A stretch of DNA of 64,000 nucleotides. Origin: Streptomyces sp. Tue6028 (GTDB lineage Bacteria; Actinomycetota; Actinomycetes; Streptomycetales; Streptomycetaceae). Location of the stretch: positions 1 through 64,000 of the forward strand of contig NZ_MLCE01000005.1 of the NCBI RefSeq assembly GCF_002300165.1, read 5' to 3'. The notes under the pieces are model-generated. The model worked only from the letters and a program-made list of their open reading frames with translations. It was not told the DNA's origin and did not search any database. Shown here piece by piece: positions 27,946-35,654 of this stretch (the stretch's first letter is position 1; the number at the start of each line of letters is the position of its first letter). The position numbers were made by a program, and so were the translations under genes.

Positions 27946-27957
27946 AAGCGGTCGCTT
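27946..27957. promoter_or_regulatory. Palindromic operator ahead of the oxidoreductase/acyl-CoA dehydrogenase operon
   Basis: AAGCGGTCGCTT is a perfect palindrome of two AAGCG half-sites around GT, inside ATACTAAGCGGTCGCTTGCC. TetR-type regulators of lipid catabolism bind this kind of site. It sits 62 bases upstream of the minus-strand start. No TetR gene is adjacent, so the regulator would act from elsewhere. Confidence 0.6.
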
Positions 27958-28002
27958 GCCCACCTGGGAACAGGCGGCGCCGGTCCTCTTCGACACGCTC
28001 CG

Positions 28003-28599
28003 TCAGTCGCCCCGCCCGCGCCGGGAGGGCCGCGCCCGGACATGCATCCGCTCCCCCTGCGCGCCGAACAGGCTCAGGAACTCCACGGGCCCCTCCCCCG
28101 TGGACCCGAACCAGTGCGGTACGCGGGTGTCGAACTCGGCGGCCTCGCCCGGCCCGAGCACCACGTCGTGCTCGCCGAGCACCAGCCGCAGCCGCCCCGA
28201 CAGCACGTACAGCCACTCGTAGCCCTCGTGGACCCGTGGGTCCGGCTCCATGCGCCGCTTCGGTTCGAGCACCTTGTAGGCCTGGAGCCCGCCGGGCTGA
28301 CGGGTCAGCGGCCAGTGGGTGCGCCCGTACCGCACGATCGGCTCGGCCCGAACGCGCGGGTCGCCCACCGGCGGCGCGCCGACGAGCTCGTCCAGCGCCA
28401 CCTGGTGCGCCCGCGCGATCGGCAGCAGCAGTTCCAGGCTGGGTTTGCGCAGCCCGGACTCCAGGCGGGAGAGCGTGCTCACCGAGATGCCCGTCGCCTC
28501 GGACAGTCCCGCGAGGGTCGCGCCCCGCTCCTTGCGGATCCGCCGCAGCCGCGGCCCGACCTCGGCCAGCACCTCGTCCGTCTCCGTGTCCTCACTCAT
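28003..28599 (-). CDS. XRE-family regulator with C-terminal cupin domain
   Basis: Residues about 15-70 are a Cro/C1-type helix-turn-helix (RLRRIRKERGATLAGLSEAT, SVSTLSRLESGLRKPSLELL). Residues about 105-180 are a cupin barrel (HEGYEWLYVLSGRLRLVLGE, GEAAEFDTRVPHWFG) that probably senses a small ligand. It is divergent from the thioredoxin-reductase-like gene, with 77 bases between the starts, so it probably controls that gene and/or itself. Confidence 0.9.
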   Translation of the reverse strand: MSEDTETDEVLAEVGPRLRRIRKERGATLAGLSEATGISVSTLSRLESGLRKPSLELLLPIARAHQVALDELVGAPPVGDPRVRAEPIVRYGRTHWPLTRQPGGLQAYKVLEPKRRMEPDPRVHEGYEWLYVLSGRLRLVLGEHDVVLGPGEAAEFDTRVPHWFGSTGEGPVEFLSLFGAQGERMHVRARPSRRGRGD

Positions 28600-28606
28600 G
28601 CTCGTA

Positions 28607-28621
28607 TTGCAGGATCGGCAA
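28607..28621. promoter_or_regulatory. Inverted repeat in the divergent XRE/flavoprotein promoter region
   Basis: TTGC, seven bases, GCAA forms a spaced inverted repeat just upstream of the XRE start. It lies inside an AT-richer stretch (CAAAGCCATTTGTCAATTC) that likely holds both promoters. It is a candidate binding site for the XRE-cupin protein. Confidence 0.4.
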
Positions 28622-28676
28622 AGCCATTTGTCAATTCGGCGGGACTCGCGGGACCTTCTCGGTGGAGGTGGTCACC

Positions 28677-29615
28677 ATGACCGAGAGGTACGAAGTCGTC
28701 GTCGTGGGCGGCGGCACGGCGGGACTGTCCGCGGCGCTGGTCCTCGGCCGGGCCCGGCGCCGCACGCTGGTCGTCGACGCGGGCGAGCCCCGCAACGCGC
28801 CCGCCGCGCACATGCAGGGCTATCTGTCGCGGGACGGCATGCCGCCCGCCGAGTTCCTCGCCGAGGGACGGCGCGAGGTCGAGGGGTACGGGGTCGCACT
28901 GGTCCGGGACCGCGTGGTGGACGTGGCCCGGGACGGCGCCGGCGAGTTCGACGTCACGCTCGCGGACGGGCGGCCGGTGCACGCTCGCCGGCTGATCGTC
29001 ACGACCGGACTGGCCGACGAACTGCCGTCGGTGCCGGGGGTCGCCGAGCGGTTCGGGCGGGACGTGCTGCACTGCCCGTACTGCCACGGCTGGGAGGTGC
29101 GCGACGAGGCCTTCGGCGTGCTCGCCACCACGCCCATGAGCGTGCACCAGGCGCTGATGGTGAGCCAGTGGTCGAAGGACGTGACGCTCTTCCTGCACAC
29201 CGTCCGCGAGGACGAGCTGACGGACGACGACCTGCGCCGGCTGGCCGCGGCGGGCGTCGCCGTGGTGCCGGGCGAGGTCGCGGAACTGGTGGTCGGGGGC
29301 GACCGGCTCACCGGGGTGCGGCTCGCGGACGGCACGACGCACGCCCGTTCGGTGCTGTTCGTCGCACCGCGCGCCGTCCCGCGGACCGGCCTGCTGGAAC
29401 GACTGGGCGCCGAGCTGCGGGAGACCCCGTTCGGAACGTATCCGGTGATCGACGAGACGGGGCTGACGAGCGTGCCCGGCGTCTGGGCCGCGGGCAACGC
29501 GATCGGCTTCGCGGAACAGGTCGTGAACGCGGCGAGCGGCGGCTACCGGGCGGCGGCCACGCTCAACGGCGAGCTGCTCTTCACGGACCTCGACGCGGCC
29601 GTGGCGCGGGGCTGA
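28677..29615 (+). CDS. Thioredoxin-reductase-like NAD(P)/FAD oxidoreductase
   Basis: The FAD-binding start VVVVGGGTAGLSAALVLGRA (6-25) and the redox pair HCPYCHGWE (Cys133/Cys136) match the thioredoxin-reductase-like family with CPYC active sites. Typical TrxB also has a GGGDSA NADPH motif; here the corresponding region reads VLATTPMSVHQALM, so NADPH binding is weak or altered. Members of this ferredoxin/other-type group can act as oxidases rather than thioredoxin reductases. The ATG at 28677 follows GGTGGAGGTGG. The stop lies inside the first unit of a 36-bp tandem repeat. Confidence 0.88.
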   Translation: MTERYEVVVVGGGTAGLSAALVLGRARRRTLVVDAGEPRNAPAAHMQGYLSRDGMPPAEFLAEGRREVEGYGVALVRDRVVDVARDGAGEFDVTLADGRPVHARRLIVTTGLADELPSVPGVAERFGRDVLHCPYCHGWEVRDEAFGVLATTPMSVHQALMVSQWSKDVTLFLHTVREDELTDDDLRRLAAAGVAVVPGEVAELVVGGDRLTGVRLADGTTHARSVLFVAPRAVPRTGLLERLGAELRETPFGTYPVIDETGLTSVPGVWAAGNAIGFAEQVVNAASGGYRAAATLNGELLFTDLDAAVARG

Positions 29616-29759
29616 ACCAGGGAGCGGCCACCCGCCGTGGCGCGGGGCTGAACCGGGGAGCGGCCACCCGCCGTGGCACGGGCCTGAACCAGGGAGCGGC
29701 CACCCGCCGTGGCACGGGCCTGAACCAGGGAGCGGCCACCCGCCGTGGCACGGGTCTGA
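29601..29759. repeat. 36-bp tandem repeat, four full copies and a partial copy
   Basis: Units start at 29601, 29637, 29673, 29709 and 29745 and read gtggcgcggggctgaaccag... with few changes. Each unit holds a small hairpin (GCCAC-5-GTGGC). The period is 12 codons. The first unit contains the last codons and TGA of the flavoprotein gene, so the array grew out of the coding end. The rest of the gap to 29873 is degenerate GC-rich sequence without a gene. Confidence 0.93.
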
Positions 29760-29873
29760 GGGGCGGCCCGCCCGCCGTGACGGGCCTGAGCCCGGCCGGA
29801 CGCCGACAGGAGCCGCCCGCACGGCGTGCCCCGCAGGGGTGTGCCCGCGGCGTGTGCGTTGCACCATGGCTGC

Positions 29874-31412
29874 ATGCTGCTGAGCCGGCTCGCCCAAGTC
29901 TCGCAGGAGGTCGCCGCCACCTCGGCGCGGTCCCGGAAGATCGGGCTGCTCGCCGAGCTGTTCCGGGACGCCGACGCGGACGACGTCCCGATCGTGATCC
30001 CGTACCTCGCGGGCCGGCTGCCCCAGGGGCGGCTCGGCGTCGGCTGGAAGGTGCTGAGCCGGCCCGTCGCCCCGGCCGCCGAGCCCGCACTCACCGTGCG
30101 GGAGGTGCACGCGCTGCTCACCGAGCTGGGTGAGATCTCCGGCACCGGCGCGCAGGAGCGCAGGGCACGCCTGGTGGGGGAACTGATGGCGGCGGCCACC
30201 GTCGAGGAGCAGCGCTTCCTGCTCGGGCTGATCACCGGGGAGGTGCGGCAGGGCGCGCTGGACGCGGTCGCCGTGGAGGGGCTCGCCCGGGCGACCGGGG
30301 CGCCCGCCGCCGACGTCCGGCGAGCGGTGATGCTCGCCGGTTCGCTGCAGACGGTGGCGCAGGCCCTGCTGGCACAGGGCACGGCGGCCCTGGAGGAATT
30401 CCGGCTGACCGTGGGCCGCCCGGTCCTGCCGATGCTGGCGCACACGGCGGCCTCCGTGTCCGAGGCCGTGGACAAGCTGGGCGTGTGTGCCGTCGAGGAG
30501 AAGCTCGACGGCATCCGCGTCCAGCTGCACCGCGACGGCGACGACGTACGCGTGTACACCCGGACCCTGGACGACATCACCGACCGCCTGCCCGAGCTCA
30601 CCGGGGCCGCGCTGGACCTGAAGGGCGAACGGTTCATCCTGGACGGCGAGGTGATCGCGCTGGACGGGGCGGGGCGCCCGCGGTCCTTCCAGGAGACGGC
30701 CGGACGCGTGGGCTCCCGCGTGGACGTGGTCACGGCCGCGCGGACCGTGCCCGTCTCTCCCGTCTTCTTCGACGCGCTGTCCGTCGACGGACAGGACCTG
30801 CTGGACCTGCCGTTCGCCGAACGGCACGCGGAGCTGGCGCGGCTGGTGCCCGAGCCGATGCGGGTGCGGCGCACGCTCGTCGACGGCCCGGCGGACCTCT
30901 CCGCGGCGGAACGGTTCCTCGCCGACACGCTGGAACGCGGCCACGAGGGGGTCGTGATCAAGGCGCTCGACGCCCCCTACAGCGCGGGCCGGCGCGGTGC
31001 GTCCTGGCTGAAGGTCAAGCCGGTGCACACCCTCGACCTGGTCGTCCTGGCGGCCGAGTGGGGCCATGGACGGCGCACCGGCAAGCTCTCGAACCTGCAC
31101 CTGGGCGCGCGGGACGCGGACGGGTCCTTCGCGATGCTCGGCAAGACCTTCAAGGGCATGACCGACGTCATGCTCGCGTGGCAGACCGAGCGGCTGCGGG
31201 AGCTGGCCGTCGAGGACGACGGTCACGTGGTGACCGTACGGCCCGAACTCGTCGTCGAGATCGCGTACGACGGTCTCCAGCGGTCCACCCGCTACCCGGC
31301 CGGTGTCACCCTGCGTTTCGCGCGCGTCGTGCGATACCGCGAGGACAAGGCCGCGGCCGAGGCGGACACGGTCGCGACGCTGCTGGCCACGCATCCGGAG
31401 GTCACGCGATGA
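29874..31412 (+). CDS. ATP-dependent DNA ligase
   Basis: The enzyme seals DNA nicks with ATP. The N-terminal helical DNA-binding domain spans 1-200. The adenylation domain carries the active-site Lys in EEKLDGIRVQ (Lys210), followed by FILDGEVIAL, EGVVIKAL and the C-terminal OB-fold motif GRRGASWLKVKP. The length of 512 aa fits the archaeal/actinobacterial LigB-type enzymes, which exist beside the essential NAD-dependent LigA. The ATG at 29874 is chosen by alignment to the family; the upstream frame from 29826 is repeat-derived. The stop overlaps the NUDIX start. Confidence 0.93.
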   Translation: MLLSRLAQVSQEVAATSARSRKIGLLAELFRDADADDVPIVIPYLAGRLPQGRLGVGWKVLSRPVAPAAEPALTVREVHALLTELGEISGTGAQERRARLVGELMAAATVEEQRFLLGLITGEVRQGALDAVAVEGLARATGAPAADVRRAVMLAGSLQTVAQALLAQGTAALEEFRLTVGRPVLPMLAHTAASVSEAVDKLGVCAVEEKLDGIRVQLHRDGDDVRVYTRTLDDITDRLPELTGAALDLKGERFILDGEVIALDGAGRPRSFQETAGRVGSRVDVVTAARTVPVSPVFFDALSVDGQDLLDLPFAERHAELARLVPEPMRVRRTLVDGPADLSAAERFLADTLERGHEGVVIKALDAPYSAGRRGASWLKVKPVHTLDLVVLAAEWGHGRRTGKLSNLHLGARDADGSFAMLGKTFKGMTDVMLAWQTERLRELAVEDDGHVVTVRPELVVEIAYDGLQRSTRYPAGVTLRFARVVRYREDKAAAEADTVATLLATHPEVTR

Positions 31413-31873
31413 GGGGGAGGCACAGCGCGGGGCTGCTGCTGTTCCGACGCACCGACGACGGCCTGGAGGTCCTGCTCGGCCACATGGGCGGCCCGTTCTT
31501 CGCGCGACGCGACGCCGGGGCCTGGACCGTCCCGAAGGGCGAGTACGAGGCCGACGAGACCCCCTGGGCCGCGGCGCGCCGTGAGTTCCAGGAGGAGCTG
31601 GGGCTGCCGCCGCCGGACGGGCAGGCGCTGCCGCTCGGCGAGGTCACCCAGACCAACGGCAAGGTCGTCACGGCCTGGGCGATCGAGGCGGACCTGGACC
31701 CGGCGTCCGTCGTCCCCGGCACCTTCGAGATGGAGTGGCCGCCCAAGTCGGGCCGGCGGCAGGAGTTCCCCGAGCTGGACCGGGTGGAGTGGCTCGGCCT
31801 GGACCGGGCGCGGACGCTGATCGTGAAGGCGCAGGGGGAGTTTCTCGACCGGCTCGCCGAGCACTCGTCCTGA
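31409..31873 (+). CDS. NUDIX hydrolase
   Basis: A NUDIX box is evident: G-E-Y-E-A-D-E at 47-53 followed by ARREFQEELG, giving the GX5EX7REUXEEXGU pattern. The N-terminus RHSAGLLLFRRTDDGLEVLLGH is typical of the subfamily seen beside DNA ligases. It probably hydrolyses a nucleoside-diphosphate-linked compound, perhaps an oxidised nucleotide or AMP adduct. It is translationally coupled to the ligase (ATGA overlap), which suggests a role in DNA repair or in cleaning up adenylated products. Substrate unknown. Confidence 0.9.
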   Translation: MRGRHSAGLLLFRRTDDGLEVLLGHMGGPFFARRDAGAWTVPKGEYEADETPWAAARREFQEELGLPPPDGQALPLGEVTQTNGKVVTAWAIEADLDPASVVPGTFEMEWPPKSGRRQEFPELDRVEWLGLDRARTLIVKAQGEFLDRLAEHSS

Positions 31874-31948
31874 GCGGCGCACTCTGCGTTGCGGTGTCGG
31901 GTGCGGCGCGGGAGGGTCGAAGACACAACCCGCTCCAGGAGGTCGGCC

Positions 31949-33343
31949 ATGCCCATCGCGACGGTGAACCCGGCGAACGGCGAGACGCTCAAGACGTTCG
32001 ACGCCCTGAGCGCGGAGGAGATCGAGCGCAGGCTCGCGATCGCCGAGTCCGCGTTCCGCACCCACCGCACCACGTCCTTCGCCGAGCGGGCCAGGTTGCT
32101 GCACCGGGCCGCCGACCTCCTCGACGAGGACCTGCAGACCATCGGCCGGGTGATGACCACGGAGATGGGGAAGCCGGTCAAGCAGGCCCGCGCGGAGGCC
32201 GCGAAGTGCGCGAAGGCGATGCGCTGGTACGCGGACCATGCCGAGCGTCTGCTGGCCGACGAGGAACCCGACCCGTCCGACGCCAAGGACTCCGGTGCCT
32301 CCCGGGTCCTGGTGCGGTACCGGCCGCTGGGCCCCGTCCTGGCCGTCATGCCGTGGAACTTCCCCCTGTGGCAGGTCGTCCGGTTCGCCGCGCCTGCGCT
32401 GATGGCGGGCAACGTGGGCCTGCTCAAGCACGCCTCGAACGTCCCGCAGACCGCCCTGTACCTGGAGGACCTGTTCCGCCGGGCGGGCTTCGCCGAGGGC
32501 TGCTTCCAGACGCTGCTGATCGGCTCGGGCGCCGTCGAGGGCGTCCTGCGCGACCCGCGTGTGAAGGCGGCCACGCTGACCGGGAGCGAGCCCGCGGGCC
32601 GGGCGGTCGCGTCGGTGGCCGGCGACGAGGTGAAGAAGACGGTCCTGGAGCTTGGCGGCAGCGACCCGTACGTCGTCATGCCGTCGGCGGACATCGACCG
32701 GGCGGCGCGGATCGCGGTGACGGCCCGGGTGCAGAACAACGGGCAGTCGTGCATCGCGGCGAAGCGGTTCATCGTGCACGCGGACGTGTTCGACGCCTTC
32801 GCCGAGCGGTTCACGGCGGGCATGGAGGCGCTGAAGGTCGGCGACCCGCTGGACGAGGACACGGACGTCGGTCCGCTCTCCACCGAGCAGGGCCGCAGCG
32901 ACCTGGAGGAACTGGTCGACGACGCCGTGGAGAACGGCGCGAACGTGCTGTGCGGCGGCGAACGTCCCGAGGGATACCGAGACCGGGGCTGGTTCTACGC
33001 GCCGACGATCCTCGCCGACATCACCCCGCAGATGCGCATCCATCAGGAGGAGGCCTTCGGGCCGGTGGCCACGCTCTACCGCGTGGCGGACCTCGACGAG
33101 GCGGTGGCCGTCGCCAACGACACGCCGTTCGGGCTGAGTTCGAACGTGTGGACTCGTGACGAGGGCGACGTGGACCGGTTCGTCCGCGACCTGGAGGCCG
33201 GCGGGGTGTACGTCAACGGGATGACGGCGTCGCACCCGGCGTTCCCGTTCGGCGGGGTGAAACGGTCCGGCTACGGACGTGAGCTGTCCGAGCACGGAAT
33301 CCGCGAGTTCTGCAACATCACCACGGTATGGCACGGAGCGTGA
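31949..33343 (+). CDS. NAD(P)-dependent aldehyde dehydrogenase (succinate-semialdehyde type)
   Basis: The 464-aa ALDH has PWNFPLWQVVRFAAPAL, LELGGSDPYVV (catalytic Glu), NNGQSCIAAKRFI (catalytic Cys) and EEAFGPVATLYRV. The N-terminus MPIATVNPANGETLKTFDAL resembles succinate-semialdehyde dehydrogenases of the GabD1/SSADH group. The product would be succinate or another carboxylate. The start is set by AGGAGG before ATG 31949. It is close to the DUF6213-type small gene and may share its transcript. The precise aldehyde is not certain. Confidence 0.9.
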   Translation: MPIATVNPANGETLKTFDALSAEEIERRLAIAESAFRTHRTTSFAERARLLHRAADLLDEDLQTIGRVMTTEMGKPVKQARAEAAKCAKAMRWYADHAERLLADEEPDPSDAKDSGASRVLVRYRPLGPVLAVMPWNFPLWQVVRFAAPALMAGNVGLLKHASNVPQTALYLEDLFRRAGFAEGCFQTLLIGSGAVEGVLRDPRVKAATLTGSEPAGRAVASVAGDEVKKTVLELGGSDPYVVMPSADIDRAARIAVTARVQNNGQSCIAAKRFIVHADVFDAFAERFTAGMEALKVGDPLDEDTDVGPLSTEQGRSDLEELVDDAVENGANVLCGGERPEGYRDRGWFYAPTILADITPQMRIHQEEAFGPVATLYRVADLDEAVAVANDTPFGLSSNVWTRDEGDVDRFVRDLEAGGVYVNGMTASHPAFPFGGVKRSGYGRELSEHGIREFCNITTVWHGA

Positions 33344-33368
33344 GCGTTCCGCAGTTACGATCCCCTCT

Positions 33369-33608
33369 GTGAACCGCGAAGTGACCCTGCCTCTGATCGT
33401 CGACGACCGCGGAACGTTGCAGGTGGCGGCCGCCGACGTCAGCAAGCTGCTGCGCACGGTGGGCGGCCGGTGGCTGCATCTGGTGGAGGCCGGCCAGGAC
33501 GGGCTCGACGAGGACACCGTGGCCGCGCTCACGATCGAACTGGCCAAGCTGGCCGACCGCATCGACGTGGCCTGCATCGCGCACAGCAGCGGCACGAGGG
33601 GCGACTGA
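33369..33608 (+). CDS. Small conserved Streptomyces protein (DUF6213-like, 79 aa)
   Basis: The sequence begins (GTG)NREVTLPLIVDDRGTLQ and continues with helices (DVSKLLRTVGGRWLHLVEAG, TVAALTIELAKLADRIDVAC). I recall this as DUF6213, a small soluble protein family of Streptomyces with no known role. It starts 25 bases after the aldehyde dehydrogenase and ends at a strong hairpin shared with the convergent gene. Confidence 0.8.
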   Translation: MNREVTLPLIVDDRGTLQVAAADVSKLLRTVGGRWLHLVEAGQDGLDEDTVAALTIELAKLADRIDVACIAHSSGTRGD

Positions 33609-33617
33609 CGCACCCTC

Positions 33618-33642
33618 GGGCCCGGCCGCGCGGGCCGGGCCC
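33618..33642. terminator. Bidirectional hairpin between convergent genes
   Basis: GGGCCCGGCC (33618-33627), a 5-base loop, and GGCCGGGCCC (33633-33642) form a perfect 10-bp stem. It fills the short gap between the two convergent stop codons at 33608 and 33646. Confidence 0.85.
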
Positions 33643-33645
33643 GGC

Positions 33646-34413
33646 TCAGGCGACCCGCTGGTCCAGCTCCCACAGGGCGTGCCAGAACCTCGACTCGTAG
33701 GCCTGGAGCAGCCGGCCGAAGCGGTGCACCTCCTCCTCCGAGATCCGCCCGGCGTCGAGCCCTTCCTGCACCGCGGCCAACGCGCGCCGCTCCAGCTCGG
33801 GAGCGGGCTCGGCGAAGAGGTCGAAGAAGCCGCAGGCCTCGTCGTCCAGTCCGTAGTGACGGCGCAGCGCATCGGCGATCGTGCCGCAATAGCCGCCCCA
33901 CGCGGCGAAGTTGGCGCTGAGCGCCAGGACCACGTCGACCGGGGAGCCGTTCAGGGCGAGCCACGCGACATAGGCCGGATAGGCCTGGCAGTCCGGCAGC
34001 CACTCGTGCGCCGCCCGCTCCTCGTCGGCCCCGACCGCGGCGGCGTAGGCGCCCAGCCGATCCTGGGCCAAGGCCTCACCTTCGGCGAGCAGCGTGAAGT
34101 ACGCGGCGCTCGCCGGGGCCGCGCCCTCGCCCGCCGTGGCCGAGCCCCGGGGGCCCGGCTCTCCGCGCACCGCCGCCTCCTGGGCCGCGCCTGCCGGCAC
34201 CGCGGACGTCGCCGCCCCCGCCGACCGTTCGGCCAGATGCAGGAAGGCGCGCCGGTCCGCGGCGATCACATGGGACTGTTCGAGGGCCAGCGCGGCCAGC
34301 GTGGTCCGCCGCGCGGCGCCCCGCGCGATCAACGGCAGAAGACGGTTGGCACGAGGGTCCGGGGCGAGCTTCCCGGTCGTGCTCTCCAGCAGTTCCCTGG
34401 CCGTCCGCATCAT
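33646..34413 (-). CDS. TenA/PqqC-like haem-oxygenase-fold protein (255 aa)
   Basis: The C-terminal two thirds is an all-helical TenA/thiaminase-II-like fold: YFTLLAEGEALAQDRLGAYA, HEWLPDCQAYPAYVAWLALN and ALSANFAAWGGYCGTIADAL. The N-terminal part (1-80) is helical with MRTARELLESTTGKL. An Ala/Gly/Pro loop of about 30 residues joins them. No TPP riboswitch is seen upstream. It diverges from the rppA pigment operon and lies beside that operon in S. coelicolor too (recollection). A role in thiamin salvage or pigment tailoring is possible; neither is shown. Confidence 0.75.
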   Translation of the reverse strand: MMRTARELLESTTGKLAPDPRANRLLPLIARGAARRTTLAALALEQSHVIAADRRAFLHLAERSAGAATSAVPAGAAQEAAVRGEPGPRGSATAGEGAAPASAAYFTLLAEGEALAQDRLGAYAAAVGADEERAAHEWLPDCQAYPAYVAWLALNGSPVDVVLALSANFAAWGGYCGTIADALRRHYGLDDEACGFFDLFAEPAPELERRALAAVQEGLDAGRISEEEVHRFGRLLQAYESRFWHALWELDQRVA

Positions 34414-34587
34414 CGGGCACCCCTTCGGTTTCGACTGCTCCGAGGCCCTTTCCAACAGGGTCCCACGCCCACACAAAGATCCCCTCAATGGAGTAACCCG
34501 ACGAGATATCGCCGCTCGGACGGGTGATCGTGGGTGAACCACCCGGAGGGCGCAGCGCCCACCGGAAGGCGAAAGAAGGCGCGCACC

Positions 34588-35649
34588 ATGGCGACTTTGT
34601 GCAGACCCTCGGTATCGGTCCCGGAGTACGTGATCACGATGGAGGAGACGCTGGAGCTGGCGCGCTCCCGTCACGAGGATCACCCCCAACTGCCGCTGGC
34701 ACTCAGGCTCATCGAGAACACAGGCGTCAAGACCCGGCACATCGTCCAGCCCATCGAGGAGACGCTGAAGCACCCGGGTTTCGAGGAGCGCAACAAGGTC
34801 TACGAGAGTGAGGCCAAGGCGCGGGTACCCGCCGTCGTACAGCGGGCACTTGACGACGCCGAGCTGCTCACCACCGACATCGACGTGATCATCTACGTCT
34901 CGTGCACCGGGTTCATGATGCCCTCGCTCACGGCGTGGCTGATCAACTCGATGGGCTTCAGCAGCGACACACGGCAGATACCCATAGCCCAGCTGGGCTG
35001 CGCCGCGGGAGGCGCCGCGATCAATCGGGCGCACGACTTCTGCACGGCGTACCCCGACGCCAACGCACTCATCGTGGCCTGCGAGTTCTGCTCGCTGTGC
35101 TACCAGCCGACCGACCTCGGCGTCGGATCCCTGCTGTCCAACGGCCTGTTCGGCGACGGCATCGCCGCCGCGGCCGTCCGAGGCAACGGCGGCACCGGCA
35201 TCGAGCTGGAGCGCAACGGCTCGTACCTGATCCCCAAGACCGAAGAGTGGATCATGTACGACGTCCGCGCGACGGGCTTCCACTTCCTGCTCGACAAGCG
35301 GGTGCCCGGCACGATGGAACCGCTCGCCCCCGCCCTGCACTCGCTCGCGCGGCAGCACGGCTGGGACGCCTCCGACCTGGACTTCTACATCATCCACGCG
35401 GGCGGTCCGAGGATCCTCGACGACCTCAGCAAGTTCCTCGAAGTCCCGCCGGACGCCTTCCGGTTCAGCCGGGCGACCCTCACCGAGTACGGCAACATCG
35501 CCAGCGCCGTGGTGCTGGACGCGCTGCGCCGGCTCTTCGAGGAGGGCGGCGCCGAGCACGCCTCGCGCGGACTGCTCGCGGGCTTCGGTCCCGGCATCAC
35601 CGCGGAGATGTCCCTGGGTCGCTGGAACACCGGCGACAGGACGGCGTGA
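34588..35649 (+). CDS. rppA: Type III polyketide synthase, 1,3,6,8-tetrahydroxynaphthalene synthase
   Basis: RppA condenses five malonyl-CoA units into tetrahydroxynaphthalene, the precursor of flaviolin and melanin-like pigments. The catalytic triad is in place: Cys138 (LGCAAGGAAI), His270 (YIIHAGGPRILDD) and Asn303 (TEYGNIASA). The motif CEFCSLCYQPTD is also typical. The start MATLCRPSV at 34588 matches known RppA N-termini; the longer frame from 34534 does not. The 353-aa length lacks about 20 C-terminal residues of the S. coelicolor enzyme. It leads a three-gene operon with a P450 and a cupin. Confidence 0.95.
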   Translation: MATLCRPSVSVPEYVITMEETLELARSRHEDHPQLPLALRLIENTGVKTRHIVQPIEETLKHPGFEERNKVYESEAKARVPAVVQRALDDAELLTTDIDVIIYVSCTGFMMPSLTAWLINSMGFSSDTRQIPIAQLGCAAGGAAINRAHDFCTAYPDANALIVACEFCSLCYQPTDLGVGSLLSNGLFGDGIAAAAVRGNGGTGIELERNGSYLIPKTEEWIMYDVRATGFHFLLDKRVPGTMEPLAPALHSLARQHGWDASDLDFYIIHAGGPRILDDLSKFLEVPPDAFRFSRATLTEYGNIASAVVLDALRRLFEEGGAEHASRGLLAGFGPGITAEMSLGRWNTGDRTA

Positions 35650-35654
35650 GGGCC

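Noticed and set aside
29601..29759. CRISPR-like repeat array
   Set aside because: Units are directly adjacent with no unique spacers and no cas genes are nearby.
34534..34587. 18 extra residues at the start of RppA
   Set aside because: Known RppA proteins begin MATLCRP, which matches the ATG at 34588.
34414..34587. TPP riboswitch before the TenA-like gene
   Set aside because: No conserved CUGAGA or AUAAUGCC-like blocks are present on either strand.
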